Source: Sphingomonas sp. Leaf208
GTDB taxonomy: Bacteria > Pseudomonadota > Alphaproteobacteria > Sphingomonadales > Sphingomonadaceae
Length of the DNA stretch: 64,000 nucleotides
Assembly: GCF_001421415.1 (NCBI RefSeq)
Contig: NZ_LMKH01000001.1
Span: forward strand, 560,946-624,945
Direction: 5' to 3'
Below the pieces are notes generated by a model, which worked only from the letters and a program-made list of their open reading frames with translations, was not told the DNA's origin and did not search any database. This document shows positions 52,675 through 61,661 of the stretch, piece by piece. The position numbers were made by a program, and so were the translations under genes. The first letter of the stretch is position 1; every line of letters starts with the position of its first letter.

Positions 52675-54651
52675 CTACCCCGGTAGCTTGAACCGGACCT
52701 GTTGCGACAGGCCGCCGCAGCCGAGGCCGCCATCTGGGCGAAACGTCTTGCTGTACCGCGCGCCAGCCATCGTTTCGGTACCCGCCTTGGTAAAGACGAA
52801 CGGCGGATAGCTCAGCACGGCGCGCTGATGTATTACCTTACCGTCGGCGCCGACATCGAACTGCGTCTTGGTCCACCCCTCGAAGCCCCACGCCATCGCT
52901 TCGTTGGGGAACGTCCCACCCGCGGACAGGAACCGTGGTGGCGCATCCAGGATCGCGCACTGGTTCGCCGCCAGTCCCGATCGATCGAACGTCGCACGCG
53001 CGGTGGCGGTGTCGCCCGCCTGCTGCTGGAGCGAGGCGAGACGGATCAGCGCGCCGACGCGCAACGGATCATTCGCGGCGAGCGCCTTGTCGTCCGCGAC
53101 CTGCTGCAACAACACAGCGCGGCGCGTGCGCGAACTGGTCCGCTCCGCCATCAGCAACAGGATTGCCGACCGCGCCTTCGGATCGTTCGCGTAGACCGGC
53201 ACCGACAGCAGCGGCGTGACCGCGCGCGCGTAGGTGCCATCCTTCCAGCTGTCCGTGCTGCCGCTCTCACGGACGCTGATGTCCAGCGACAGCCGTGCGG
53301 TCGGCGGCGCGCCCTGCGCCTCGGCGATCGCAAGCGCCCGCCGCGCGAGGACGTTGCTCTCCTCGCGTCCGACGACCGCATTGTTCACGAGTTGATAGAG
53401 CGGGGGCAGCGCGGCGATCGATGTGGGTCCGGACTTCGCCTCCGCCGCAGTCAGCGCGGCACGCTGGCGCACGACCGAAACTGCGTCTGCGCCGCGCTCC
53501 TCGCTCGGCAGCGAGAGACCCTTCGACTCGAGCCAAGTCGCCATGTCGGAATCGAGAAACTTGGTGATCGATGGGCGTTCGAACAACGTCGAACAGCGCA
53601 TTTCGACCCGGACGTTGTAGCGGAAGAACGCGGGCAGCGCCTTGACCTGTTCGGGCGTCCACGACCAGTCGCGGACCGCACGCGCAAACTCCAGCGCGAC
53701 CGCACCGCCGCCCGCTGCGTAGATCGGCGCGACGTTTCTCACCACGCCGTCGTCGCCGATCGTGAATTCGACCACCGCCATGTCCGCCGGCCGTAGATCG
53801 GCCTCACCGCCACACGGCGGCACGTCCATCTGCACGGCCGGATCGAACTCGCCCTTGGTCAACCGTCCCGCCCCGGTCATCGCCATATAGCGTCGCGCCT
53901 CGTCCTGTTTACCTGCCAGGAGCGACGCGATCGCTGCATCGGAACGGGCGGAGACATCGTTCACGTCGGTCTGCGAGGTCAGGCCACCGAGTTGCTTGAC
54001 CGCATCGATCGCGTAAACGCGTGCCGGCTCAAAGGCGCCGCGATTGAGCAACAGAATGGCGTGGCGGCGCGCGACCAGCGCCTTCAGCTTGCCATCGGCC
54101 TTGAGCGGCTTCAGCAGCGCATCGGCACGAGCGAGCGCGGCATCCGCAGCGGCGGGGTCGGTGAACGTCTTCGTGTTGGCCAGCGCCAGGATCGAGGCGG
54201 CTTTCAGGGCAGGCGTATCCGCAGCAGTCTCGGCACTCGCATAGGAATCGCTTGCGCCGGCATAGTCGAGCGCGTCCTCCGCAATGATGCCAAGATTGTA
54301 ATAGGCGCGCCAGCGGTCCTCTGCGAGCGTGGGATCGCTAGCCGGCAGCAGGGCAAGTCCGGCGCGTGCAGCGATTACCGCATCGTCGGAGCGGTCGAGC
54401 TTGAACAAAGCTGCGCTCTTGCGGGTAAGTGCGACGCCGCGGCTGCGTGACCCAGGTTTGGTACGGGCCTCGAGCTTTTCCCAGGCGGCAAGCGCCGCGG
54501 TTTTGTCACCTTTCGTATCGAGCGCGGCTGCGGCGTCGAAATCCTGTTGGACCGTGGTGGTCGCCGGGGCCTGAGCTACCACCTGAACCGACCCGGCGAC
54601 GAGCGCCGCCATGCCCGCACCGAACAGACCAACATTGCCGAAACGCATCAC
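52675..54651 (-). CDS. Exported TPR protein with TonB-C-like domains
   Basis: A 658-aa secreted protein. A signal peptide (GMAALVAGSVQVVAQAPA) is followed by a long alpha-helical region with TPR-like units (QQDFDAAAALDTKGDKTAALAAWEKL; RWRAYYNLGIIAEDALDYAGA). Two TonB-C-like modules are seen: one near residue 300 (VVEFTIGDDGVVRNVAPIYA with ARAVRDWSWTPEQ) and one at the C-terminus (KTQFDVGADGKVIHQRAVLS to QQVRFKLPG). There is no membrane anchor beyond the signal. A role in an outer-membrane or energy-transduction complex is inferred from domains only. Confidence 0.8.
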   Translation of the reverse strand: MMRFGNVGLFGAGMAALVAGSVQVVAQAPATTTVQQDFDAAAALDTKGDKTAALAAWEKLEARTKPGSRSRGVALTRKSAALFKLDRSDDAVIAARAGLALLPASDPTLAEDRWRAYYNLGIIAEDALDYAGASDSYASAETAADTPALKAASILALANTKTFTDPAAADAALARADALLKPLKADGKLKALVARRHAILLLNRGAFEPARVYAIDAVKQLGGLTSQTDVNDVSARSDAAIASLLAGKQDEARRYMAMTGAGRLTKGEFDPAVQMDVPPCGGEADLRPADMAVVEFTIGDDGVVRNVAPIYAAGGGAVALEFARAVRDWSWTPEQVKALPAFFRYNVRVEMRCSTLFERPSITKFLDSDMATWLESKGLSLPSEERGADAVSVVRQRAALTAAEAKSGPTSIAALPPLYQLVNNAVVGREESNVLARRALAIAEAQGAPPTARLSLDISVRESGSTDSWKDGTYARAVTPLLSVPVYANDPKARSAILLLMAERTSSRTRRAVLLQQVADDKALAANDPLRVGALIRLASLQQQAGDTATARATFDRSGLAANQCAILDAPPRFLSAGGTFPNEAMAWGFEGWTKTQFDVGADGKVIHQRAVLSYPPFVFTKAGTETMAGARYSKTFRPDGGLGCGGLSQQVRFKLPG

Positions 54652-54702
54652 TTTCCCCCCACGCGTAGTTCCGCCGCAGTCTGCAATGGTTCGGGGAAGG
54701 AT

Positions 54703-55085
54703 GCCAGAGGGTCTGTAAGCCGGGTTCTGTCCATTTCCGATCCTTCGATACGGAAGTTAGGCGACCATTCCTCTAGGACGACGGTTGCCCGCCGCCTCAA
54801 GCAATCAACCCGGGTGACGAGCTGAAACGAAGCCCATGTGCCACCCCTATTCGATCTTGCTCCCGGTGGGGTTTGCCGTGCCGCCCCTGTTACCAGGCGC
54901 GCGGTGCGCTCTTACCGCACCCTTTCACTCTGACCGCCCCGACCGAAGCCGAGGGTTGGCCGTCTGCTCTCTGTGGCACTTTCCCTGAGGTCACCCTCGC
55001 CGGGCGTTACCCGGCACCGTCGTTTCGCGGAGCCCGGACTTTCCTCGCGTGTCCAAAAACACCCGCGGCCGCCCGACCCTCTGGC
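54703..55085 (-). ncRNA. rnpB: RNase P RNA
   Basis: On the minus strand the sequence contains the conserved blocks GAGGAAAGTCCGGGCTCC near the 5' end, AGGGTGCGGTAAGAGCGCACC, GGCAAACCCC and the 3' end ACAGAACCCGGCTTACAGACC, all universal bacterial RNase P RNA elements. The ends GCCAGAGGGTC and GACCCTCTGGC pair to close P1. Size is about 383 nt, consistent with type A. Confidence 0.97.
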
Positions 55086-55157
55086 GAGGCGAGCCCTAGC
55101 GCGGGTGCGGGCGATGCACCACCGTTTTTAGCGAGGGCTCCCCGAAGCCAACGCTCT

Positions 55158-55264
55158 ACCCTCCCTGGAAGGGAGGGGTCGGGGGTGGGTAGGTTGGTTT
55201 TGGTCGCAACCGTGCCGTGATGCGGAAACCGACCCACCCCTGCCCCTCCCTTTCAGGGAGGGGA
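55158..55264. repeat. Type A palindromic element
   Basis: Inverted modules ACCCTCCCTGGAAGGGAGGGGTCGGGGGTGGGTAGG and CCGACCCACCCCTGCCCCTCCCTTTCAGGGAGGGG. It fills the spacer between the amidase gene and rnpB, so it lies in or near the rnpB promoter region. Confidence 0.87.
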
Positions 55265-55322
55265 GAAAGACGTCCCGACCCACCCTGCCTCTCTCTTCCA
55301 CGGAAGAAGGACGTAGCGTTCG

Positions 55323-56012
55323 TCAGTCGTCACCCATTGGTTTCGGCAGCAGCAACGCCAGCAGGATGCATCTGCATTCGGCATCGACTTCGCCATCGAC
55401 CAGTTCGGGACGGAAGCGCCGCTGGAACGCCATCGTCGCGGCCATGCGATTCTCGACGTCATAGCCGAAGCGTTCGAGCGCGAGGCAGAAGCCGCCTTCG
55501 GTCCAGCCCGGGTCCATCAAATTCTTGGTTGGTCGCGGCAATGCCAGCCGGCGCCGCGCCAGTTCGTGCCACGGAAACAGCTCGCCTGGATCGCGCTTGC
55601 GCACCGGGGCGATGTCCGAATGGCCGACGATGTTGCCGCGGGTGATCTCGTGGCGATCCTTGATCTCGGCGACCAGTTGCACAACCGATGCGATCTGCTC
55701 CGGCGGGAACGGGCGATAGCCGAACTCGTGGCCCGGATTGACGATCTCGATGCCGATGCTGGCCGAGTTGACGTCGTCGACGTCGCGCCAGTGCGACTTG
55801 CCCGCGTGCCAGGCGCGCTTGTCCTCCGCGACCATGCGCAGGACCGTGCCGTCCTCCTCCACCAGGTAATGCGACGACACCTTCGCCTCGGGATCGCGCA
55901 ACCGGGCGATCGCCGACGCGCCGTCCTGCATCCCGGTATAATGCAGCACGATCATGGTGATGGGCAGCGAACGATCGTCGAAATTAGGTGACGGGGTCTC
56001 GATGAACTTCAA
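55323..56012 (-). CDS. N-acetylmuramoyl-L-alanine amidase (AmpD/AmiD-like)
   Basis: A 229-aa zinc amidase that cleaves anhydromuropeptide or cell-wall amide bonds. The amidase_2 domain has the zinc His in MIVLHYTG near residue 24, WHAGKSHW, SIGIEIVNPGH and the final ligands in GHSDIAPVRKRDPG. A short C-terminal peptidoglycan-binding-like helix (MAATMAFQRRFRPE) follows. No signal peptide is visible, so it may act in the cytoplasm like AmpD. Confidence 0.9.
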   Translation of the reverse strand: MKFIETPSPNFDDRSLPITMIVLHYTGMQDGASAIARLRDPEAKVSSHYLVEEDGTVLRMVAEDKRAWHAGKSHWRDVDDVNSASIGIEIVNPGHEFGYRPFPPEQIASVVQLVAEIKDRHEITRGNIVGHSDIAPVRKRDPGELFPWHELARRRLALPRPTKNLMDPGWTEGGFCLALERFGYDVENRMAATMAFQRRFRPELVDGEVDAECRCILLALLLPKPMGDD

Positions 56013-56235
56013 GCCAGCTTCCCTTCTAGCCGTCGGGCCAGCACCGGTGGCGCAGTCTCGATCGCGGCGATCGTGACGCTACATTGTGACGCCACCGCTC
56101 GACCGCATCAATAGCCTACGCGCATAAGCAGACGCTTCGTGAAGGAGTCGTGGTCGGGGCTACACGTGATTCGGCGGGTCCCTCTTGCCGTCCGCCCGCA
56201 TCCGGGCGAAAGCCGCTCGCGAAAAGGGAGTTGCC

Positions 56236-56790
56236 ATGTCCGTGATGTCCGACCGCTGGATCCGCGAGCGCGCGCTGGGCGATGCGATGATCGAACCGTT
56301 CCACGAAGCGCAGCGCCGCGACGGCTGCATCTCGTACGGGCTGTCGTCCTATGGCTACGACGCGCGCGTTGCCGACGAGTTCAAGATCTTCACCAACGTC
56401 GACAGCGCGATCGTCGACCCGAAGGACTTTGCCGCAAACAGCTTCGTCGATCGCAAGACCGACGTCTGCATCATCCCGCCGAACAGCTTTGCGCTGGCCC
56501 GCACCGTCGAATATTTCCGCGTGCCGCGCGACGTACTGGTGATCTGCTTGGGCAAGTCGACCTATGCGCGATGCGGGATCATCGTCAACGTGACGCCGTT
56601 GGAGCCGGAATGGGAGGGGCATGTGACGCTGGAATTCTCCAACACCACGCCGTTGCCGGCCAAGATATATGCGAACGAAGGCGCGTGCCAGTTCCTGTTC
56701 CTCAAGGGGAACGAGCCTTGCGAAGTGAGTTATGCGGACCGGGCGGGGAAATATATGGGGCAGCGGGGGGTGACGCTGCCGCGACTTTAG
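56236..56790 (+). CDS. dcd: dCTP deaminase
   Basis: Dcd deaminates dCTP to dUTP for thymidylate synthesis. The 184-aa protein has [17 protein letters not shown] near residue 32, the family core [32 protein letters not shown] with catalytic Glu, and the C-terminal lid ending [19 protein letters not shown] lies five bases before the ATG. A GGGCTT microsatellite begins at its stop codon. Confidence 0.95.
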   Translation: MSVMSDRWIRERALGDAMIEPFHEAQRRDGCISYGLSSYGYDARVADEFKIFTNVDSAIVDPKDFAANSFVDRKTDVCIIPPNSFALARTVEYFRVPRDVLVICLGKSTYARCGIIVNVTPLEPEWEGHVTLEFSNTTPLPAKIYANEGACQFLFLKGNEPCEVSYADRAGKYMGQRGVTLPRL

Positions 56791-56822
56791 GGCTTGGGCT
56801 TGGGCTTGGGCTTGGGCTTGGG
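56789..56822 (+). repeat. GGGCTT microsatellite at the dcd stop codon
   Basis: Five consecutive hexamers of GGGCTT begin at the dcd TAG stop. The sequence could slip during replication; the repeat itself lies just 3' of the reading frame. Copy number variation could affect the transcript end. Confidence 0.85.
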
Positions 56823-56971
56823 GGCTCGGGCGAGACCACCGCAGACGGTTGCTCAGCGTTAAACCTGATCTAATTGCTCAATATCGCCAAACTGCGCGAT
56901 CCCGCCGCGATGCTCCCCGCAACTTGGCAACCACTTGTAGGCAGCGAGTAAACGGCATGCCCTTCTAGCCA

Positions 56972-57076
56972 ACCTCCCCGGCGAAGGCCGGGGTCCAGGT
57001 GGTGAGGTCTCGGTGATGACGCTTACCGCTGAGTTGGCAGCGGTTCCCAACCGGGCACCGGCCTTCGCCGGGGTAG
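56972..57076. repeat. Type B palindromic element
   Basis: Modules CCTCCCCGGCGAAGGCCGGGGTCCAGGTGG and CCAACCGGGCACCGGCCTTCGCCGGGG are inverted around about 50 bases. Confidence 0.84.
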
Positions 57077-57230
57077 TGAGATGCTTGCCGCGGTTGACGG
57101 GGTTTTCGGCTGCTAACGACCGTAAGGTCGCAAGCGGACAGAGCACGACACATCGGATTCGCCTGATCGCAGTACCTTCCAACCGCCGTCATGGCGATCC
57201 AATCGAACGGTGAAGTACCTTCTCCTCAAC

Positions 57231-57289
57231 TTGTTTCCCCGCGAAGGCGGGGACCCGGTCTGGGCTCCCACCTTGGCGGGAGAACAAGG
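57231..57289. repeat. Type C palindromic element
   Basis: TTGTTTCCCCGCGAAGGCGGGGACCCGG and TGGGCTCCCACCTTGGCGGGAGAACAA form one long hairpin with a few mismatches. Confidence 0.84.
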
Positions 57290-57325
57290 TAGTACGCGAC
57301 CTCCTCGGACGGCGCGCGTCAGTCG

Positions 57326-57688
57326 TCAGCGAGTCGCAATCTGCTGCGATTGCCGCGCCAATGCGCGGGTGGCCAGATCGTGCGAGGACGCCACTGCGCC
57401 CGATGGCAGGTCCATCGCGACCGCTGGGCGGTCGAGCACCGCCGCATACAGCGCGCGTGCCTCCGACTCGCGACCGGTACGGTGGTAGACCGATGCCAGG
57501 TTGAGCATCAGTTCGGGGCGCTGCGGGAAGATCTTCCGCTCGGCGACGATGCGCTGTTCCGCCGTCGACAGGTCGCCCGCCGCTATCGCGACGTAGCCAG
57601 TGCGATCAGTCGACGCGGACTGGTCCGCCAACGCCGGCGTTGCGGCACCCAGGGTTGCTAGAACGAACAGGACGGTCTTGCGCATCAT
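57326..57688 (-). CDS. Small exported TPR-like protein
   Basis: A 120-aa protein with a signal peptide (KTVLFVLATLGAATPALADQ) and one helix-turn-helix pair resembling a TPR unit (RPELMLNLASVYHRTGRESEARALYAAVL). It is downstream of the exbD gene but separated by a terminator and about 180 bases. No function is recognised; a partner of the nearby TonB system is possible. Confidence 0.72.
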   Translation of the reverse strand: MMRKTVLFVLATLGAATPALADQSASTDRTGYVAIAAGDLSTAEQRIVAERKIFPQRPELMLNLASVYHRTGRESEARALYAAVLDRPAVAMDLPSGAVASSHDLATRALARQSQQIATR

Positions 57689-57871
57689 CCATCTCCACTG
57701 ACCTTCGCGTATCGGAAGGTTTCATTTTTGTGACAACGGTGTGTCACTTCGATGACTGTCATACAAGCACATTGATCAAGTTCGGTCCCGCGAGCGGATT
57801 ATCTCTTCTCGATGCACCACGACGCGTTCCGCCGCTGCAGTTCGTCCGCGGTCCAGTGACGACCGCACGAC

Positions 57872-57902
57872 AAAAAAAAAGGGCGGTCCCGGAGGACCGC
57901 CC
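57872..57902 (-). terminator. Rho-independent terminator of the tonB-exbBDD operon
   Basis: On the minus strand GGGCGGTCC-loop-GGACCGCCC forms a perfect 9-bp stem followed by nine T residues. It lies 32 bases after the last exbD stop codon. Confidence 0.93.
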
Positions 57903-57933
57903 TTTGGACGTTCGATACTGTACGCAGCCTGCC

Positions 57934-58362
57934 TTAGAAGGCGTTGCGATACTGCTCGTTGCCGATGAAGCCGAGCTTGGTGATCGCGGACCGCTTGATG
58001 ACGGCCAGCGTGCGATCGACCACTTCATACTTCGATTCGGGATCGGGCTGGAAGTGGAGTTCAGGCTCGGGCGTCATGCCGGCGGACTGGTCCAGATACT
58101 GGCGCAGCGTGACCTCGTCGACCGGCGAACCGTTCCATGCGACCGTACCGGCGGGATCGATCGAGATCTTGTTCTTCTGCGGATCGACCGGATTCTGCGG
58201 CTGGTTCTTGCTGTTGACTGGAAGGTCGACCTTCACCGCATGCGTCTGAATGGGGATCGTGATGATGAACATGATGAGGAGAACGAGCAGGACGTCGATC
58301 AACGGCGTCATGTTCATTTCCATCATCGGCGCGCCATCTTCTTTGCCGCCGCTCATTGCCAT
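57934..58362 (-). CDS. exbD: Biopolymer transport protein ExbD (copy 2)
   Basis: A 142-aa ExbD/TolR-family protein with one N-terminal helix. The conserved aspartate is in MNMTPLIDVLLVLLIMFIITIPI near residue 23. The periplasmic part is hydrophilic. It is the last gene of the operon before a strong terminator. Partners with ExbB to drive TonB by proton flow. Confidence 0.9.
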   Translation of the reverse strand: MAMSGGKEDGAPMMEMNMTPLIDVLLVLLIMFIITIPIQTHAVKVDLPVNSKNQPQNPVDPQKNKISIDPAGTVAWNGSPVDEVTLRQYLDQSAGMTPEPELHFQPDPESKYEVVDRTLAVIKRSAITKLGFIGNEQYRNAF

Positions 58363-58421
58363 CTTATACTACTCCTAAATACGTCCGAGCGATCATCAGC
58401 GTTCGGCATCAGCGTTCGCCA

Positions 58422-58898
58422 TCAACGTTCAGTGGTGCCGCCGGGAGGCGGTTCGGAGATGAAGCCGACGCGGGCGAACCCAGCCTGCTGCATCGTGTAG
58501 ATCGTTGCGCCAATGCAGCGATACGGTGCGTTCACGTCACCGCGGATGTGAGCCTCGGGCAATTCGAGACCAGCCGCGTTGACACCGCCCTGACGCGCGA
58601 TCTCAGCCTTCAGCTTGTCGACGGCACGCTGCAGCAGCTCTTCGTGAGTCACCGGCGAAAGACCCCAGTACACCTGGCACTGTCCGCCAGCCGACGTTAC
58701 CGACAGCGAGACGTTCTCAGGCTTGGTCATCGTCGGATCGAACCGAACATCCGGCAGCTTCAGCTGCACAGCCTGGACCGCGACAGTCGTCGTCACCAGG
58801 AAGATGATCAGGAGCACGAGCATGACGTCGACCAGCGGCGTCGTATTGATGTCCGATATCGAACTCTCGGTGGAATCGCCACCAACACTCATCGCCAT
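58422..58898 (-). CDS. exbD: Biopolymer transport protein ExbD (copy 1)
   Basis: A 158-aa ExbD paralogue with the conserved aspartate in INTTPLVDVMLVLLIIFLVTTTVAV. The periplasmic domain is longer than in the downstream copy and contains the pair of Cys in GGQCQVYWG and YRCIGATIY. Two exbD genes after one exbB is a recurrent arrangement in sphingomonads and Xanthomonas. The two copies are clearly diverged, not a recent duplication. Confidence 0.9.
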   Translation of the reverse strand: MAMSVGGDSTESSISDINTTPLVDVMLVLLIIFLVTTTVAVQAVQLKLPDVRFDPTMTKPENVSLSVTSAGGQCQVYWGLSPVTHEELLQRAVDKLKAEIARQGGVNAAGLELPEAHIRGDVNAPYRCIGATIYTMQQAGFARVGFISEPPPGGTTER

Positions 58899-58951
58899 GT
58901 GCGAACTATCCTATCCATATAATCGCCACCGGAACTGCCGGCGGCAATGAA

Positions 58952-58979
58952 GCGGGGCCGCTGCAAACAGCAGCCCCGC
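58952..58979 (-). terminator. Intercistronic hairpin between exbB and exbD
   Basis: GCGGGGCTGCTG-TTTG-CAGCGGCCCCGC forms a 12-bp stem with one G-U on the minus-strand RNA, 11 bases after the exbB stop. No T-run follows, so it is more likely to stabilise the exbB mRNA or attenuate read-through than to stop transcription fully. Confidence 0.6.
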
Positions 58980-58989
58980 CTTTCGCGTC

Positions 58990-59784
58990 TTAGTTGGCGC
59001 GCGGTACGCCACCGGTCTGGCCGGCAGTCGTGGTCGTCGTAGCAGGCTTGGCCGAAACCGGCTTGGCAGCCGTTGCGATCGACGGACGCACTGCGCCGTT
59101 CGAAGCCAGGAAGCCGAGTACGTCGTTCGAAAAGGCCGACAGGTCCTCTGCGATCGACTTGTTGCGGCGCTGCAGCCAGTTGTACGACAGAACGGCAGGA
59201 ACCGCGACGACCAGACCCAGAGCGGTCATGATCAGTGCTTCACCGACCGGCCCTGCGACCTTGTCGATCGATGCCTGACCCGAAGCGCCGATCTTCACGA
59301 GTGCGCGGTAGATGCCGATAACCGTACCGAACAGACCGATGAACGGCGAAACCGAACCGACCGTCGCGAGGAAGGCGAGACCGCCACCCAGCTTCGAGTT
59401 GATCGCGGCTTCCGAACGCGCCAGCGAACCGTGCAGCCAGTCATGTGCCTCGACCGGATCGGTCAGCTTCGAATGCTGGTCCTGAGCGGCCAGACCGTCG
59501 TCGACGATCTGCTTGTAGGCCGAGTTCTTCTCGAGCTTGGCCGAACCTTCGCGAAGGCTGTTCGACGACCAGAAGGCCTGACGGACGCGCTTGCCCTGGC
59601 CGATGATCTTCTGCTGCTCGAACAGCTTCGAGAACAGGATGTAGAACGACACGACCGACATCAGCACGAGAATGCCGAACACGGTCTGCGAAATCAGGCC
59701 GCCTTCGCGAAGTGCGGCTTGCAGGCCGTACGGGTTGGCGTCGGCTGCGGCGGGCGCTGCCGCTGCAAGAATGGTGGTGATCAT
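58990..59784 (-). CDS. exbB: Biopolymer transport protein ExbB
   Basis: A 264-aa MotA/TolQ/ExbB proton-channel protein. Three hydrophobic segments are seen: QTVFGILVLMSVVSFYILF near 35, LAFLATVGSVSPFIGLFGTVIGIY near 148, and ALIMTALGLVVAVPAVLSYNWLQRR near 198. The C-terminus is Ala/Thr-rich and low complexity. It forms the core of the TonB-energising complex. Confidence 0.92.
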   Translation of the reverse strand: MITTILAAAAPAAADANPYGLQAALREGGLISQTVFGILVLMSVVSFYILFSKLFEQQKIIGQGKRVRQAFWSSNSLREGSAKLEKNSAYKQIVDDGLAAQDQHSKLTDPVEAHDWLHGSLARSEAAINSKLGGGLAFLATVGSVSPFIGLFGTVIGIYRALVKIGASGQASIDKVAGPVGEALIMTALGLVVAVPAVLSYNWLQRRNKSIAEDLSAFSNDVLGFLASNGAVRPSIATAAKPVSAKPATTTTTAGQTGGVPRAN

Positions 59785-59837
59785 GTTCGCTTAGTCCTCT
59801 GACTGAATTTTATCTGGTGCGGTTGACGTAGGATGGA

Positions 59838-60518
59838 TCATTCCTGAGGCAGGACCCACCTGATGTTCAGCTGGTACGACGACCCTACGGCATTGCCGTT
59901 CTCGTCCTTGGCAGGCGTGAAACGCACCCTCGCCTTGGAGATCCGGCAGGTCGCATCATCCAGCGTCGTGTTGCCGCTGGACGACGTCACCGAACAGTCG
60001 GTCACGCGACCATCCGTACCGATCGTCAGCTTCGCGGAAACGCGACCCTGAGCACCCTCGCGCTGTGCCGACGGCGGATAATTGTCCGCGCCGAAATACT
60101 GCCCTGGGTTACCCTTGAGACCAGCAGCCTGCGAGACACGTGGCGTCGGCGGCGGTGCCGGCGGCGCTGGTGGTGCGGGCGGCGACGGCGGTGCCGTCGG
60201 CTGGAACCGAGGAATGATGCTCGACGTCGTCAGCGCGGGCGCTGGCTGCGGCGTTACCACGACTGGCGGCGGCGTCACGACCGTGGTCGGTGGCGGCGGC
60301 AGGTTTGGCTGGTCGGGTGGCGGCGGCGGGGGCTCGTCGGGCGGAGGCGGCGGCGGTGGCGGCTCCACGTCGAACGTCGTCATCTTTTCCTGGGCCTTTT
60401 TCACGTACTGGTACGCGAGGCCAGTGACGAAAGCATAGCCCAAGGCCGCATGAATCAGCGCGACGATCACGATCGCGACGATTTTGCCTCCGGACATCTT
60501 TTGGTCAGTATAGGCCAT
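59838..60518 (-). CDS. tonB: Energy transducer TonB
   Basis: A 226-aa TonB protein. One N-terminal membrane helix (IVAIVIVALIHAALGYAFVTG) is followed by a proline-rich spanning region (several PPPPPP runs and Pro-Ala repeats) and a C-terminal TonB domain (NYPPSAQREGAQGRVSAKLT, GTDGRVTDCSVTSSSG, DDATCRISKARVRFTPAKDENG). The long polyproline segments make it a likely EF-P-dependent protein. First gene of the tonB-exbB-exbD-exbD operon; no clear Fur box was seen upstream. Confidence 0.93.
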   Translation of the reverse strand: MAYTDQKMSGGKIVAIVIVALIHAALGYAFVTGLAYQYVKKAQEKMTTFDVEPPPPPPPPDEPPPPPPDQPNLPPPPTTVVTPPPVVVTPQPAPALTTSSIIPRFQPTAPPSPPAPPAPPAPPPTPRVSQAAGLKGNPGQYFGADNYPPSAQREGAQGRVSAKLTIGTDGRVTDCSVTSSSGNTTLDDATCRISKARVRFTPAKDENGNAVGSSYQLNIRWVLPQE

Positions 60519-60742
60519 TCAGAAACGACACTCCCTTAATCTGCCTGCTCCGTACGCACGTGCCCGCAATGGGTACGCGGCACATGCGTCTGCCGTTGGC
60601 CGGAATAACCACGGGGCAGTGAGCAAGTCCTATCGCCACGTTCTGCGACACGCAAACGCTTTGTCGGACGCAACAAACGTACAACCATAGGATGGCAGAA
60701 TTATTTCTGTATCGTTCAGCTTGCGTAGCGTAGCCTGAAGAC

Positions 60743-61639
60743 ATGAATCTTCTCTTTCACGTTACGGCTTCGGCCCTCTCCGTCATCATCGCGGCAACTC
60801 CTGTAAGCGCTCAGGAAACCCCGGCCGCACCCCGGGTTTTCGCCGATAACGCGGATGCGTCGCAGGGTGCGGTGCAGCGCGAACCGGCTGGCGGCATTGG
60901 ATATTCCGACATCGCCGACCTGGTGCTTTCCGCCCCCGTGATCGCCGACGCGACCGTCCGATCGACGACGAAGATCAAGCCGGCCGAAGCACCGAATCTC
61001 GCGGCGGGTCATGTCAGACTATATGTCGAGGTCGACGTCACTGCGCTGGTCCGCGGCGCCGACGGGCTGCCGCCGCGAATCGGGTATCTGCTCGACGTGA
61101 TGCCCGACGCAGCCGGTCGGGTGCCGAAATTCAAGAAGGCGCGCGTACTGATCTTTGCCCGACCGGTGTCCGGCGCGGTGAATCAGGTCCAGCTGGTCGC
61201 GCCCGACGCGCAGCTGGATTGGACGCCGACCGCAGATGCACGCGCCCGGAAGATCGCCCGCGATGCACTGGCGAGCGATGCGCCGCCGGTCATCACCGGT
61301 ATCGGCAACGCGTTTCACGTGCCGGGCGCACTGCCCGGTGAGGGCGAGACCCAGATATTCCTGACGACTGCCGACCAGCGCCCGGTTTCGCTGTCGGTGC
61401 TACGTCGTCCCGGCGAACAGCCACGCTGGGCGGTTGCGCTGAGCGAGATCGTTGATGAATCGGCGGCGCCCCCCGCCCCGGAGACGCTGCTGTGGTACCG
61501 GCTGAGCTGCGCTTTGCCGCAGGCCTTGCCGGACCGCAGCACGGGATCGCTGGAGGCCGCCGATGCTGCGATCGCGCGGGAGGATTACGCATTCGTCGTG
61601 GCCGCGCTGGGGCCGTGCGGACGGACTCGGAAAAGCTGA
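60743..61639 (+). CDS. Exported protein of unknown function
   Basis: A 298-aa protein with a signal peptide (LLFHVTASALSVIIAATPVSAQ). It has no recognised domain; the body shows beta-rich segments (GHVRLYVEVDVTALVRGADG, VLIFARPVSGAVNQVQLV, ETQIFLTTADQRPVSLSVLRR). Two Cys near the C-terminus (LSCALPQ, GPCGRT) could form a disulfide. It is divergent from tonB, so it could share regulation with the TonB system; this is inference. Confidence 0.7.
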   Translation: MNLLFHVTASALSVIIAATPVSAQETPAAPRVFADNADASQGAVQREPAGGIGYSDIADLVLSAPVIADATVRSTTKIKPAEAPNLAAGHVRLYVEVDVTALVRGADGLPPRIGYLLDVMPDAAGRVPKFKKARVLIFARPVSGAVNQVQLVAPDAQLDWTPTADARARKIARDALASDAPPVITGIGNAFHVPGALPGEGETQIFLTTADQRPVSLSVLRRPGEQPRWAVALSEIVDESAAPPAPETLLWYRLSCALPQALPDRSTGSLEAADAAIAREDYAFVVAALGPCGRTRKS

Positions 61640-61661
61640 ACTACCCTCGGAAGCGCGCAGG

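Larger units (their letters stand above)
56823..57325. other. Non-coding interval with two palindromic elements
   Basis: Beyond the microsatellite I see no credible gene up to the next ORF. The interval contains a type B element (56972-57076), a small hairpin CGACC-GTAA-GGTCG (57117-57130) and a type C element (57231-57289). Confidence 0.65.

Noticed and set aside
60519..60742. Fur box upstream of tonB
   Set aside because: No GATAATNATTATC-like palindrome was found by eye in this interval; regulation by iron is therefore not claimed.
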